Shown here one piece after another: positions 50,934 to 59,421 of a stretch of DNA of 64,000 nt. The DNA is from Mycobacterium sp. Root265 (lineage in GTDB: Bacteria > Actinomycetota > Actinomycetes > Mycobacteriales > Mycobacteriaceae), in NCBI RefSeq assembly GCF_001428895.1, contig NZ_LMJA01000030.1, forward strand, positions 286,897 through 350,896. Reading direction: 5' to 3'. Both the position numbers and the translations under genes were made by a program. Positions within the stretch are counted from its first letter, which is position 1; every line of letters begins with the position of its first letter. The notes beneath the pieces are model-generated. The model saw only the letters and a program-made list of their open reading frames with translations, did not search any database and was not told the DNA's origin.

Positions 50934-52628
50934 TCACCTCAAGTCCGCATCATCGGCGCGTACCGCCCACTGAGCGAAACGCTCATCGGGCTCGCGTTGT
51001 TTCACGAAGTTGCGAACGACCCGTTCGATGTAGTCGCCGAGCTCGGTCGCGAGCACCTTGTGCTGGCGCAGTTTGCGACCGAAACCGCTGTCCAGGCCCA
51101 GGCTGCCGCCCAGATGCACCTGGAAGCCCTCCTCGGGCCCGTTGCCGTCGTCGATCATCTGGCCCTTGAAACCGATATCGGCGACCTGGATACGGGCGCA
51201 CGAGTTGGGGCAGCCGTTGATGTTGATCGTCACCGGCACGTCGAGCTGGGCGTTGATGTCTTCGAGCCGCTTCTCCAGCTCGGGCACCAGCACCTGGGAG
51301 CGGCTGCGCGTCTCGGCGAAGCTCAGCTTGCAGAACTCGATGCCCGTGCAGGCCATCAGGTTGCGGCGCCAGTGCGACGGGGTCGAGGGCAGGTTGAGGG
51401 CATCCAGGCCGGCCCGCAGCTCGGCGAGCTTGTCATCGGCGACGTCGAGGATGATCAGCTTCTGGTACGGCGTGAAGCGGATGCGGTCGGATCCGGCGGC
51501 CTCGGCCAGGTCGGCGACCTTGGTCAGGATGGTGCCCGAGACGCGGCCCGCGATGGGGGCGACACCGACGGCGTTCAGGCCGTTCTTGAGGCGCTGCACG
51601 CCGACATGGTCGATCGGCCGGCTGACCGGCGCGGGCGCGGGTCCGTCGAGCAGCGGGCGCTTGAGGTACTCGGTCTCGAGAACTTCGCGGAATTTCTCGA
51701 CACCCCAGTCCTTGATCAGGAACTTCAGCCGGGCCTTCGCCCGCAGCCGGCGGTAACCGTAGTCGCGGAAGACGCTGACCACGCCCTCCCACACGTCGGG
51801 CACCTCGGCCAGCGGCACCCACACGCCGACCCGCTGGGCCAGCATCGGGTTGGTCGACAGCCCGCCGCCGACCCACAGATCGAAACCGGGGCCGTGTTCC
51901 GGGTGTTCGACGCCGATGAAGGCAACGTCGTTGACCTCGTGCACCACGTCCTGCAGACCCGAGATCGCGGTCTTGAACTTGCGCGGCAGGTTGGAGTACT
52001 CCGGCTTGCCGATGTAGCGCTTGACGATCTCGTGGACGGCGGGCGTGCCGTCGATGACCTCGTCGAGCGACTCGCCGGCCAGCGGGGAGTTCAGCACGAC
52101 GCGCGGGCAGTCACCGCAGGCCTCGGTGGTCTGCAGGCCGACCTCATCGAGGCGGCGCCAGATCTCGGGCATGTTCTTGACGTCGATCCAGTGGTACTGG
52201 ACGTTCTGCCGGTCGGAGATGTCGGCGGTGTCGCGCGCGAATTCGGTGGAGATGCCGCCCAGGGTGCGCAGCGCGGCGACCGTCAGGGCGCCGCCGTCGC
52301 TGCGGACCCGCAGCATGAAGTACTCGTCTTCGAGCATGTCGGTGTTCTCGTCACCGGTCCAGGTGCCGTCGTAACCGGGCTTGCGCTGGGTGTAGAGGCC
52401 CCACCACCGGAAACGGCCTCGCAGGTCGCCCTTGTCGATGGACTCGAAGCCGCCGGGGGCGTAGATGTTCTCGATCCGCTGACGCACGTTGAGCGGGTTG
52501 TCGTCCTTTTTGGCCTGCTCATTGGGGTTGAGCGGCTCGCGGTAACCCAGGGCCCACTGCCCTTCGCCGCGGGGCCGTTTGACCGGCTTGGCGGGCTTCT
52601 CAGGGGCGTTGGAGACGGTCTCGGTCAT
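50934..52628 (-). CDS. sirA: Ferredoxin-dependent sulfite reductase SirA
   Basis: A 564-aa siroheme/[4Fe-4S] reductase that takes sulfite to sulfide with six electrons. Cluster ligands are visible in LMACTGIEFCKLSFAETR and NINGCPNSCAR near the C terminus. The mycobacterial enzyme has a Tyr-Cys cross-link by the active site; candidate residues are Tyr in LRGRFRWWGLYTQR and Cys in QTTEACGDCPR. It acts after CysH and SsuD, both of which yield sulfite. The ATG lies ten bases after AAGGAG, which is part of a stable hairpin, and a cysteine-rich leader peptide lies upstream. Confidence 0.93.
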   Translation of the reverse strand: MTETVSNAPEKPAKPVKRPRGEGQWALGYREPLNPNEQAKKDDNPLNVRQRIENIYAPGGFESIDKGDLRGRFRWWGLYTQRKPGYDGTWTGDENTDMLEDEYFMLRVRSDGGALTVAALRTLGGISTEFARDTADISDRQNVQYHWIDVKNMPEIWRRLDEVGLQTTEACGDCPRVVLNSPLAGESLDEVIDGTPAVHEIVKRYIGKPEYSNLPRKFKTAISGLQDVVHEVNDVAFIGVEHPEHGPGFDLWVGGGLSTNPMLAQRVGVWVPLAEVPDVWEGVVSVFRDYGYRRLRAKARLKFLIKDWGVEKFREVLETEYLKRPLLDGPAPAPVSRPIDHVGVQRLKNGLNAVGVAPIAGRVSGTILTKVADLAEAAGSDRIRFTPYQKLIILDVADDKLAELRAGLDALNLPSTPSHWRRNLMACTGIEFCKLSFAETRSRSQVLVPELEKRLEDINAQLDVPVTININGCPNSCARIQVADIGFKGQMIDDGNGPEEGFQVHLGGSLGLDSGFGRKLRQHKVLATELGDYIERVVRNFVKQREPDERFAQWAVRADDADLR

Positions 52629-52637
52629 GTTGTCGGG

Positions 52638-52655
52638 GCTCCTTGTCGGAGGAGC
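52638..52655 (-). promoter_or_regulatory. Hairpin sequestering the sirA ribosome-binding site
   Basis: On the minus strand GCTCCT pairs perfectly with AGGAGC around the loop CCGACA. The right arm is the core of the sirA ribosome site, ten bases before its ATG. It is the natural switch element for the cysteine-rich leader about 100 bases upstream. A competing partner for the left arm was not identified by eye. Confidence 0.6.
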
Positions 52656-52751
52656 GGGCTCGTGAATCGCGCGTTCGCCGGGGGCTGGCCGGCGGCGCAG
52701 ATCCGGCGGCCGCTCAGGATGTGGGCGGGCTGATTCCGATATCGACGCGGG

Positions 52752-52847
52752 TCAGGACGGACAACGACAGGTGCAGATGCGCTTGAGGTCGACATGCCGC
52801 CGGACCACCAGCGCAATGCGGGTGGTGCTGTCAACGGCGGCGGTCAC
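52752..52847 (-). CDS. Cysteine-rich leader peptide upstream of sirA-cysH-che1
   Basis: A 31-aa frame starting at GTG (VTAAVDSTTRIALVVRRHVD) and ending LKRICTCRCPS then TGA, with three Cys codons in five positions near the stop. A CAGAAT -10-like hexamer ends seven bases before the GTG, predicting a leaderless message; an ATG nine bases earlier is an alternative start. It lies about 120 bases ahead of sirA on the same strand, where other mycobacteria also have a poly-cysteine attenuator. Low cysteine would stall ribosomes at CTCRC and raise SirA, CysH and Che1 synthesis. Confidence 0.72.
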   Translation of the reverse strand: MTAAVDSTTRIALVVRRHVDLKRICTCRCPS

Positions 52848-52940
52848 GCCCGACATTCTGCCACGACAGCCCCCACCTGCCCTAACCGGGCCAGATTTGC
52901 GATCAGGGTGAGCAAAACAGTTTCTGGGATGATTCGGGGC

Positions 52941-54074
52941 ATGAGCAGTGACGGCCCCTTCGGTATCTACATCCACGTGCCGTTCTGCGCGACCCGCTGC
53001 GGTTACTGCGACTTCAACACCTACACACCGTCCGAGCTCGGCGGGGCCAACCCCGACGGCTGGCTGGCCGCGGTGCGGGTCGAGCTGGAACTGGCGGCCT
53101 CCCAGGTGGGGCCGCGGCCGGTGGACACCGTCTTCGTCGGGGGTGGCACGCCGACGATGCTGGGCGGCCACGGCCTGGCCGCGGTGCTCGCGGCGGTACA
53201 GGACCATTTCGAGCTGGCACCCGGCGCGGAGGTGACCACCGAGGCCAACCCCGAGTCCAGCTCGCCGGAGCTGTTCGCGACGCTGCGCGCGGCCGGCTAC
53301 ACGCGCATCTCGCTGGGCATGCAGTCGGCCGCGACGCACGTGCTGAAGGTGCTCGATCGGGTGCATTCGGCCGGGCGTGCCCCGGCCGCCGCACTGGAGG
53401 CCCGCGCCGAGGGGTTCGAGCACGTCAACCTCGACCTGATCTACGGCACGCCCGGCGAAACCGACGATGATCTGGTGCGCTCCATCGAGACCGCCCTGGG
53501 TGCGGACGTCGACCATGTGTCGGCCTACGCGCTGATCGTCGAGGACGGCACCGCACTGGCCCGCCGGGTGCGCCGCGGCGAACTGCCGGCACCGGACAAC
53601 GATGTGCTGGCCGACCGCTACGAACTGCTCGACGCGCACCTGTCGGCGGCCGGCCTGCAGTGGTACGAGGTGTCCAACTGGAGCCGCCCCGGCGGCGAGT
53701 GCCGGCACAACCTCGGGTACTGGGACGGCGGGCACTGGTGGGGCGCCGGGCCGGGGGCGCACAGCTTCCTCGGCGCGACGAGATGGTGGAACATCAAGCA
53801 TCCCAACGCATATGCGCAGGCGCTGGCCGAGCGCCGGCTACCGGTGGCCGACTCCGAGGAGATCGACGCCGCCGCCAGGCACATGGAGGACGTGATGCTG
53901 CGGATGCGGCTGCGCAGCGGTCTGCCGCGCGGTGCGCTCACCGAACCCGAGCAGCGCCGTGCCGACACCGCGCTCACCGATGGACTGGTGGTCGCCGCCG
54001 CGGACCGGCTGGTGCTCACCGACCGGGGCCGGTTGCTGGCCGACGCGGTGGTGCGCGACCTGCTCGACGACTGA
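52941..54074 (+). CDS. hemW: Radical SAM protein HemW (HemN-like)
   Basis: A 377-aa radical SAM enzyme. The cluster motif is HVPFCATRCGYCDF (Cx3CxxC, with the HemN/HemW-specific extra Cys-x pattern at about residues 12-25), followed by FVGGGTPTML and TTEANPESS, then QSAATHVLKVLDRVH. HemW is a heme-trafficking chaperone; true oxygen-independent coproporphyrinogen oxidases carry further N-terminal residues absent here. ATG 52941 is chosen to match the family N terminus; ATG 52929 is in frame and possible. It is divergent from the sirA leader and convergent with the polyketide synthase, four bases from its stop. Confidence 0.87.
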   Translation: MSSDGPFGIYIHVPFCATRCGYCDFNTYTPSELGGANPDGWLAAVRVELELAASQVGPRPVDTVFVGGGTPTMLGGHGLAAVLAAVQDHFELAPGAEVTTEANPESSSPELFATLRAAGYTRISLGMQSAATHVLKVLDRVHSAGRAPAAALEARAEGFEHVNLDLIYGTPGETDDDLVRSIETALGADVDHVSAYALIVEDGTALARRVRRGELPAPDNDVLADRYELLDAHLSAAGLQWYEVSNWSRPGGECRHNLGYWDGGHWWGAGPGAHSFLGATRWWNIKHPNAYAQALAERRLPVADSEEIDAAARHMEDVMLRMRLRSGLPRGALTEPEQRRADTALTDGLVVAAADRLVLTDRGRLLADAVVRDLLDD

Positions 54075-54078
54075 GGCT

Positions 54079-57000
54079 TCAGGCGCAGGACGCGCTGATC
54101 TCTTCGGATTCCTCGGCACCCGAATGATCGTGCGGGGTCAGCATTTCCACGATCCTGGTGGTCACCGCCGCGGCGGTCGGATGCTCCCACAGCAGGGTCG
54201 GCGGCAACGCCAGCCCGGTCTTGCGCTCCAGCTGCTTGCGCAACGCCACCGTCATGATCGAGTCCACGCCGATCTCCGACAGCGGCAACCGCGGATCGAC
54301 ACCACCGTCGGGCAGGCCCAGTTCGGCGGCCACCGCGGCGACCACCACTTCGGCCACCCACACCGCGGTGTCCACCCCGTCGCGCCCGACCGGCAGCTGC
54401 AGGCCGCCCAGGCCGTCGTCGTCCTCGTCGTCCCGAGGTGCGATATCGGCAAGCATCGGCACCGAGGCGGCATCGGCGGTCACCGGGAGCACCACGATAT
54501 GGGCCTGATCGGCACGCACCGCGAGATCCAGGGCGCGCACGGCGTCGTCGGCCCCGACCGTGCCCATGCCCAGCGCGTTGAGCTGTGCGGCGACAAAGCT
54601 TGAGGCAGAACCCATTCCGAGGCCACGCCAGGCGGTCCAGGCCACCGCGGTGGTCCGGTCACCCAGGCTGCGACGGTGCTGGGCGAATGCGTCGAGGAAG
54701 GCGTTCGCGCACGCGTAGGCGCCCTGGCCGGGGAAGCCCGCGAGGTACCCGCAGGACGAGAACAGCACCAGCCAGTCCAGCTCACCGGGCGGGAACACCT
54801 CGTGCAGGGTCAGGGTGCCGTTCACTTTGGGGTGCATGGCCGTTGCGAAATCCTCGGCCGTGGTGCCGGCCAGCAGCGCGCCGGCCTCCACGCCGGCGGC
54901 ATGCACCACGCCGCGCACCGGCGGCAGATCGCGCAGCGCTGCGCGCAACTCGTCGGCCGCACCCGCTGCGGCGATGTCCACGGCGGCCACCCGCACCGAT
55001 ACGCCGCGTTCCTCGAGTGACAGGATGGTGCGATAAGGCTCTGCCGCAGCGTCATGCGCCGGGTCGCTGCGCTCCCGGACGGTGTCCCAGGACGCGCGGT
55101 CGGCGGCCAAGCCGCTGCGGGACAACAGCACGATGCGGCGTGCCCCCAGATCGGCCAGTCGGGCGGCGACACGCACACCCAGGGCGCCGGTGCCGCCGGT
55201 GATCAGATAGGTGCCGGCCGGCGAGCAGGACAGCGTGGCCCGCTTGGTGGGTTCGGCCTGGGCCAGGCGTGCGGTCAGCGCGATATCGTCGCGGACCACG
55301 ACCACACCCTGACCGCCGAGTGCGGCGAGCACCCCGATCGGCAGGCTGTCATCGGCCACATCCAGGACGCCGCCCCATAATCCGGGATGCTCGGCGGCCG
55401 CGACCCGGGAGAAGCCCCACAGCGGCGAACTGCCGATATCGCTGCCCTCGTAGACCCCGCGGGTCAGCGCCCACAGCTGAGCCGGAGCACCGCCCACTCT
55501 CCCGTCGCTGCGCTCGCCCAGACGGTCCAGCAGTGTGGTCAACGCTTGGTGCACCACGTTGACGGTGTCGCCGGGCGCATCTTCGGGCCGGGGCAGTACC
55601 AGCACGACCGCGCCCGGGGTCAGTGTCGTGGGGATCTCGTCCGGCGACTTGCACAGCCGGTGGTCCACATCGGCCGCAGCGAGATCGCGCATGCACCAGG
55701 CCAGCGTCTGCGCGTCACCACCGACCAGGATCACCTGTGACGGGCGTGCCGATTCGGCCCACTGCGCGGGATGCCAGGCCAGCTGCTGAATCATCCGGGC
55801 GACATCGTTGCCGCCGGGATTCTCCAGCTGGTCGAAGAACATGCCGTCGATCGCGCCGACCACCGTGCCCTCGGCGTCGGTGATCGTCACATCGGCGATG
55901 GTGCTGCCGGTACCGCGACGAATATGCATGAGCGCCAGGGAAACCGGTGCGCCGCGCAGCGCCACCCGGTCGATGCGGGCGGGCATCCGCAGCCGCAGCG
56001 GGCTCTCGAACACGATCGACGCCGCCGAGGTCGCGGCATCCAGCAGTCCGGCCCAGGTGGCCGGCGCGGAGCCGTCGGGTTCGGCGCGCACCACGGCCAG
56101 CATCTCGCCGTCACCGCGCAGCAGTTCGGTGATCTCCCACGGGAATCCCATGGCCGCGACGCCCAGGTCGGCGAGGGTGTCCACCACGTGCCCGGCGGGC
56201 AGCGTCTCGGTGCAGCGCGCCCGCGCGGCCACGATATCGGCTGCGGGAAGCGGGGTTTCGGTGCCGGCCGCGGCCACGGCGGTGCAGTGGGTGAGCCAGC
56301 CGCCGCCATCGGAATCGGCGCCGCTGTCGGCGTCCTCGATCCGGGAGGCCAGCGCCAGCGCCCGGTCCTGCAGCACGACCTGCACCGAGCGGGCCCGCCC
56401 CGGCGCCACCGGGGTGCGCAGTCGGACATCGGCGAGTGCGCCACCGCCCGCGGTCAGGAATGTGTTGAGCAGCACCGCGGCCGGGATGATCTCGGTGCCC
56501 TGCACCGGGTGATCACCCGGGTAGGGCCGGGTGTCCATGTCCAGCTGGGTCTGCCACACCTTGGCGGGTACCGCGGCGGTCACCTCGAGGCGGCCGCCGA
56601 GCAGGGTGTTGGCCTGCGGGTCGTGCACCGCGCCGCCACCGGGCGGTGCGGCCGGGGTGCGCCAGAACCGTCGGTGCTGCCACTGCGTGCCGGGCAGATC
56701 AGGTGCCCACCGGGCGGGTGACGGGTGCAGTGTCACCGGCGCCCCGTGACAGTGCAGCGCGGCGATCGCGGTGGTGACCGACCGCACCTCGGGCATGTTG
56801 CGCCGGTGCAGCGGAAGCACCGCGTAGTCGTCGATACCGACGTGCGACAGGGTGTCCACGATGGAATGCGAGACCACCGGATGCGCGGCGATCTCCAGGA
56901 ACAGTCGGTGCCCGTCCTCAGCGGCGGCGGTGACGGCCTCGGTGAACCGGACCCGGCCACGCAGATTGGCCACCCAGTAGTCGGGACCGCGCAGTGCGCT

Positions 57001-59289
57001 CGACCGTGGATCGGTCATGGCGGTGCTGTAGAGCGGGATGGTCGGTGCCTGCGGGCTCAGGGCACCGGTGAGGCGGGCCAGCTCGGCGGTCAGGTCGTCC
57101 ATGGCGGGGCTGTGGAACGCGACATCGGTGTTCACCTCGCGGGTCACGATGCCTTCGGCCGACCAGTCGGCGGCGATGGCCCGCACCTCGTCGGCGGTGC
57201 CGGAGATGACGGTGGATTCGGGGGAGGCGCTGATCGCGGCGACCACCTGGGTCTGGCCGGCCAGGCGCTGCTCGGCCTCGGCGAACGACAACGCGACCAG
57301 GGCCATCGCGCCCTTGCCCTGGACGGAGCGGAAACCGCGGGCCCGGTAGCAGGCGACCCTGGCGCCATCGGTCAGGTCGAACACCCCGGCGATGACGCAG
57401 GCGGCGACCTCGCCGACGGAGTGCCCGATGACCGCTGCCGGTGCCGCGCCCCGGGAGCGCAGCACCGCGGCCAGCCCGACCTGCATCGCGAAGGTCAGCG
57501 CCTGCACCTGGTCGGTGCCGCCGTGCTCGCCTGAGGTGAGCGCCGCGCGGGCCGAGAACCCCAGTTCGGCGCCGAACACCGGGTCGATCGCATCGATGAC
57601 GGCGGCGAAATCCGGTTCCTCGCGTAGCAGTTCGGCACCCATGCCGACCCAGTGCGAGCCGTGCCCGGAGCACACCCAGACGGCGCCGCCGGCGGCACCG
57701 GGTACCACCGAACCGGTGGCCACCGAGGAATTGCGCTCACCGTTGCCCAGTGCGTCCAGGCCGACGATCAGTTCCTTGTGGTCCTCGGCGATGATGGCCG
57801 CGCGCACCGGCTCATGGGAGCGCCGCGACCACAGGGTGGCGGCCACATCGTTGAGCGCGTGGTGCGCGGAACGCAGATGGTCGCCGAGTGCCTCGGCGTT
57901 CGCCGACAGCCGCGACGGTGACCGCCCGGACACCGGAATGACTTGGTAGGAAGCATCGTTCGGCGTCTCGACGGAGGCCGGTGCGGGTGCCTCTTCGAGC
58001 AGGACGTGCGCGATGGTGCCGCCGTAGCCATAGCTGCACACCGCCGCGCGGCGTGGCTGTGCGGCGCGCGGCCAGCTCTCGGTCTCGGTGTTGACCCGCA
58101 GGCCGTTGGTGGTCCAGTCCACCGCGGTGGTGGGGGTACGCACGCCGGCGGTCGGGGGGATCGCCTCGTGGTGCAGCGCCAGTGTCGCCTTGACCAGGCC
58201 GACCACCCCGGCCCCACCCTCCAGGTGGCCGGTGTTGGGCTTGACCGAGCCGACCACGCACGGCTGATCCGCGCGGCCCGCTCCGTATACGGCGGACAAC
58301 GCGGTCAGTTCCACCGGGTCACCGGTCGGGGTGCCGGTGCCGTGCGCCTCCACGAAGCCGATGCTGGCCGGGTCGATACCGGCGGTGCGGCAGGTGCGCC
58401 GGAACATCTGCTCCTGTGCCTCACCGTTGGGCGACATGATGCCGACGGTCTTGCCGTCCTGGGCGACGGCGCCGCCTCGCACGATCGCGAGCACCCGGTC
58501 GTTGTCGCGCTGCGCGTCGGCCAGGCGTTTGAGCACCACCACGGCGGCACCTTCGCCGCGGCCGTAGCCGTCGGCGGAGTCGTCGAAGGATTTGCACCGT
58601 CCGTCCGGGGCGGTGGCCCCGGCCACGTCCAACACCCGGGTCAGCCCGGGGCCGATCAGCGCGCTGACACCACCGGCCAGTGCCAGTGAGGTCTCGCCGG
58701 CGCGCAACAGTTGGCAGGCCTGGTGCACGGCGACCAGGGAGGCCGCGCAGGCGGCGTCCAGGGCGACGCTGGGTCCGCGCAGGTCTAGCAGATGCGAGAC
58801 CCGGTTGGCGATACCGCACAGCGCGGTGCCGATCCCGGTCCAGGCTTCGATGCCGGGCAGGTCCTCCATGACGAGCTTGCCGTAGTCGTCGGAGTTGACG
58901 CCCATCAGCACCGCGGTGTCACTGCCGGCCAGCGAACGGGGCGGCACGCCGGCGTCCTCCAGCGCCTCCCAGCTGACCTCGAGCGCCAATCGCTGCTGCG
59001 GGTCCATCAATTCGGCCTCGCGCGGGGAGACCCCGAAGAACTCGGCGTCGAAACCGGGCAGGTCGGACAGGAAGCTGCCCTTGTGAGTGGTGGCCTTGAG
59101 GATGGCGGCGTTGCGGGGATCGCGGCGCAGATACGGCTCCCACCGTTCGGCCGGAACCTCGCCGACCGCGGTACCGCTGTCGAGCAGGAACCGCCAGAAA
59201 TCGGCCGGGGTGTTGACGTCGCCGGCGAGCCGGCACCCGATACCGACGATGGCGATCGGTTCCAGGGTGGGGTCCTGGTTAAGCGTCAC
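54079..59289 (-). CDS. 6-methylsalicylate-synthase-type iterative polyketide synthase
   Basis: A 1736-aa type I PKS with domains KS-AT-DH/TH-KR-ACP. KS: DAACAAS with catalytic Cys181, EAHGTGTPTGD (His316), NTGHLEGGAG (His355). AT: GHSVGEVAA (Ser624) and malonyl-type AFHS (724-727). DH/TH: HPVQGTEIIPAAV (His927) with Asp about 1084. KR: TGGTGALG (1364-1371). ACP: GVDSIM (Ser1677). The segment after KR, WTAWRGLGMGSASSFVAAQL, is characteristic of 6-methylsalicylate synthases. The GTG follows aagaggat. It sits between hemW and mbtA, where M. tuberculosis has mbtI, so it probably supplies 6-methylsalicylate to MbtA. A naphthoate-type product is the main alternative. Confidence 0.82.
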   Translation of the reverse strand: MTLNQDPTLEPIAIVGIGCRLAGDVNTPADFWRFLLDSGTAVGEVPAERWEPYLRRDPRNAAILKATTHKGSFLSDLPGFDAEFFGVSPREAELMDPQQRLALEVSWEALEDAGVPPRSLAGSDTAVLMGVNSDDYGKLVMEDLPGIEAWTGIGTALCGIANRVSHLLDLRGPSVALDAACAASLVAVHQACQLLRAGETSLALAGGVSALIGPGLTRVLDVAGATAPDGRCKSFDDSADGYGRGEGAAVVVLKRLADAQRDNDRVLAIVRGGAVAQDGKTVGIMSPNGEAQEQMFRRTCRTAGIDPASIGFVEAHGTGTPTGDPVELTALSAVYGAGRADQPCVVGSVKPNTGHLEGGAGVVGLVKATLALHHEAIPPTAGVRTPTTAVDWTTNGLRVNTETESWPRAAQPRRAAVCSYGYGGTIAHVLLEEAPAPASVETPNDASYQVIPVSGRSPSRLSANAEALGDHLRSAHHALNDVAATLWSRRSHEPVRAAIIAEDHKELIVGLDALGNGERNSSVATGSVVPGAAGGAVWVCSGHGSHWVGMGAELLREEPDFAAVIDAIDPVFGAELGFSARAALTSGEHGGTDQVQALTFAMQVGLAAVLRSRGAAPAAVIGHSVGEVAACVIAGVFDLTDGARVACYRARGFRSVQGKGAMALVALSFAEAEQRLAGQTQVVAAISASPESTVISGTADEVRAIAADWSAEGIVTREVNTDVAFHSPAMDDLTAELARLTGALSPQAPTIPLYSTAMTDPRSSALRGPDYWVANLRGRVRFTEAVTAAAEDGHRLFLEIAAHPVVSHSIVDTLSHVGIDDYAVLPLHRRNMPEVRSVTTAIAALHCHGAPVTLHPSPARWAPDLPGTQWQHRRFWRTPAAPPGGGAVHDPQANTLLGGRLEVTAAVPAKVWQTQLDMDTRPYPGDHPVQGTEIIPAAVLLNTFLTAGGGALADVRLRTPVAPGRARSVQVVLQDRALALASRIEDADSGADSDGGGWLTHCTAVAAAGTETPLPAADIVAARARCTETLPAGHVVDTLADLGVAAMGFPWEITELLRGDGEMLAVVRAEPDGSAPATWAGLLDAATSAASIVFESPLRLRMPARIDRVALRGAPVSLALMHIRRGTGSTIADVTITDAEGTVVGAIDGMFFDQLENPGGNDVARMIQQLAWHPAQWAESARPSQVILVGGDAQTLAWCMRDLAAADVDHRLCKSPDEIPTTLTPGAVVLVLPRPEDAPGDTVNVVHQALTTLLDRLGERSDGRVGGAPAQLWALTRGVYEGSDIGSSPLWGFSRVAAAEHPGLWGGVLDVADDSLPIGVLAALGGQGVVVVRDDIALTARLAQAEPTKRATLSCSPAGTYLITGGTGALGVRVAARLADLGARRIVLLSRSGLAADRASWDTVRERSDPAHDAAAEPYRTILSLEERGVSVRVAAVDIAAAGAADELRAALRDLPPVRGVVHAAGVEAGALLAGTTAEDFATAMHPKVNGTLTLHEVFPPGELDWLVLFSSCGYLAGFPGQGAYACANAFLDAFAQHRRSLGDRTTAVAWTAWRGLGMGSASSFVAAQLNALGMGTVGADDAVRALDLAVRADQAHIVVLPVTADAASVPMLADIAPRDDEDDDGLGGLQLPVGRDGVDTAVWVAEVVVAAVAAELGLPDGGVDPRLPLSEIGVDSIMTVALRKQLERKTGLALPPTLLWEHPTAAAVTTRIVEMLTPHDHSGAEESEEISASCA

Positions 59290-59366
59290 GGCTGCGAATC
59301 CTCTTCACATCATTTGCGTTTAAACAGATCGTGGCACGGAACGGCGGTCGGTGGAGGCCTACCTGA

Positions 59367-59382
59367 TGTGCCCCTGGGCACA
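59367..59382. repeat. Inverted repeat between mbtA and the polyketide synthase
   Basis: TGTGCCC and GGGCACA flank CT in the 132-bp gap. A six-base-pair, GC-rich hairpin with a four-base loop could form in the mRNA. It may reduce read-through from mbtA or stabilise the transcript end. No IdeR-like box was seen in this gap, so the synthase probably depends on the mbtA promoter, with this hairpin as a possible attenuator. Confidence 0.4.
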
Positions 59383-59421
59383 CCGGGCGGCGAGAAGTGA
59401 AGTACGTGAACGGATTAGCGG

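Noticed and set aside
54079-59289. The polyketide synthase as MbtC/MbtD of the mycobactin pathway
   Set aside because: MbtC is a stand-alone ketosynthase and MbtD lacks a KS. This chain has KS, AT, DH/TH, KR and ACP together and the MSAS-type tail, so it is a different enzyme.
48816-59400. Long open frames on the strand opposite to real genes (for example opposite sirA and the polyketide synthase)
   Set aside because: They are rich in Arg, Gly and His without domain motifs and follow from high GC at third codon positions of the true genes.
59290-59421. An IdeR box between mbtA and the polyketide synthase (AGGTAGGCCTCCACC region)
   Set aside because: It matches the 19-bp consensus at only about nine positions, no better than expected in GC-rich sequence.
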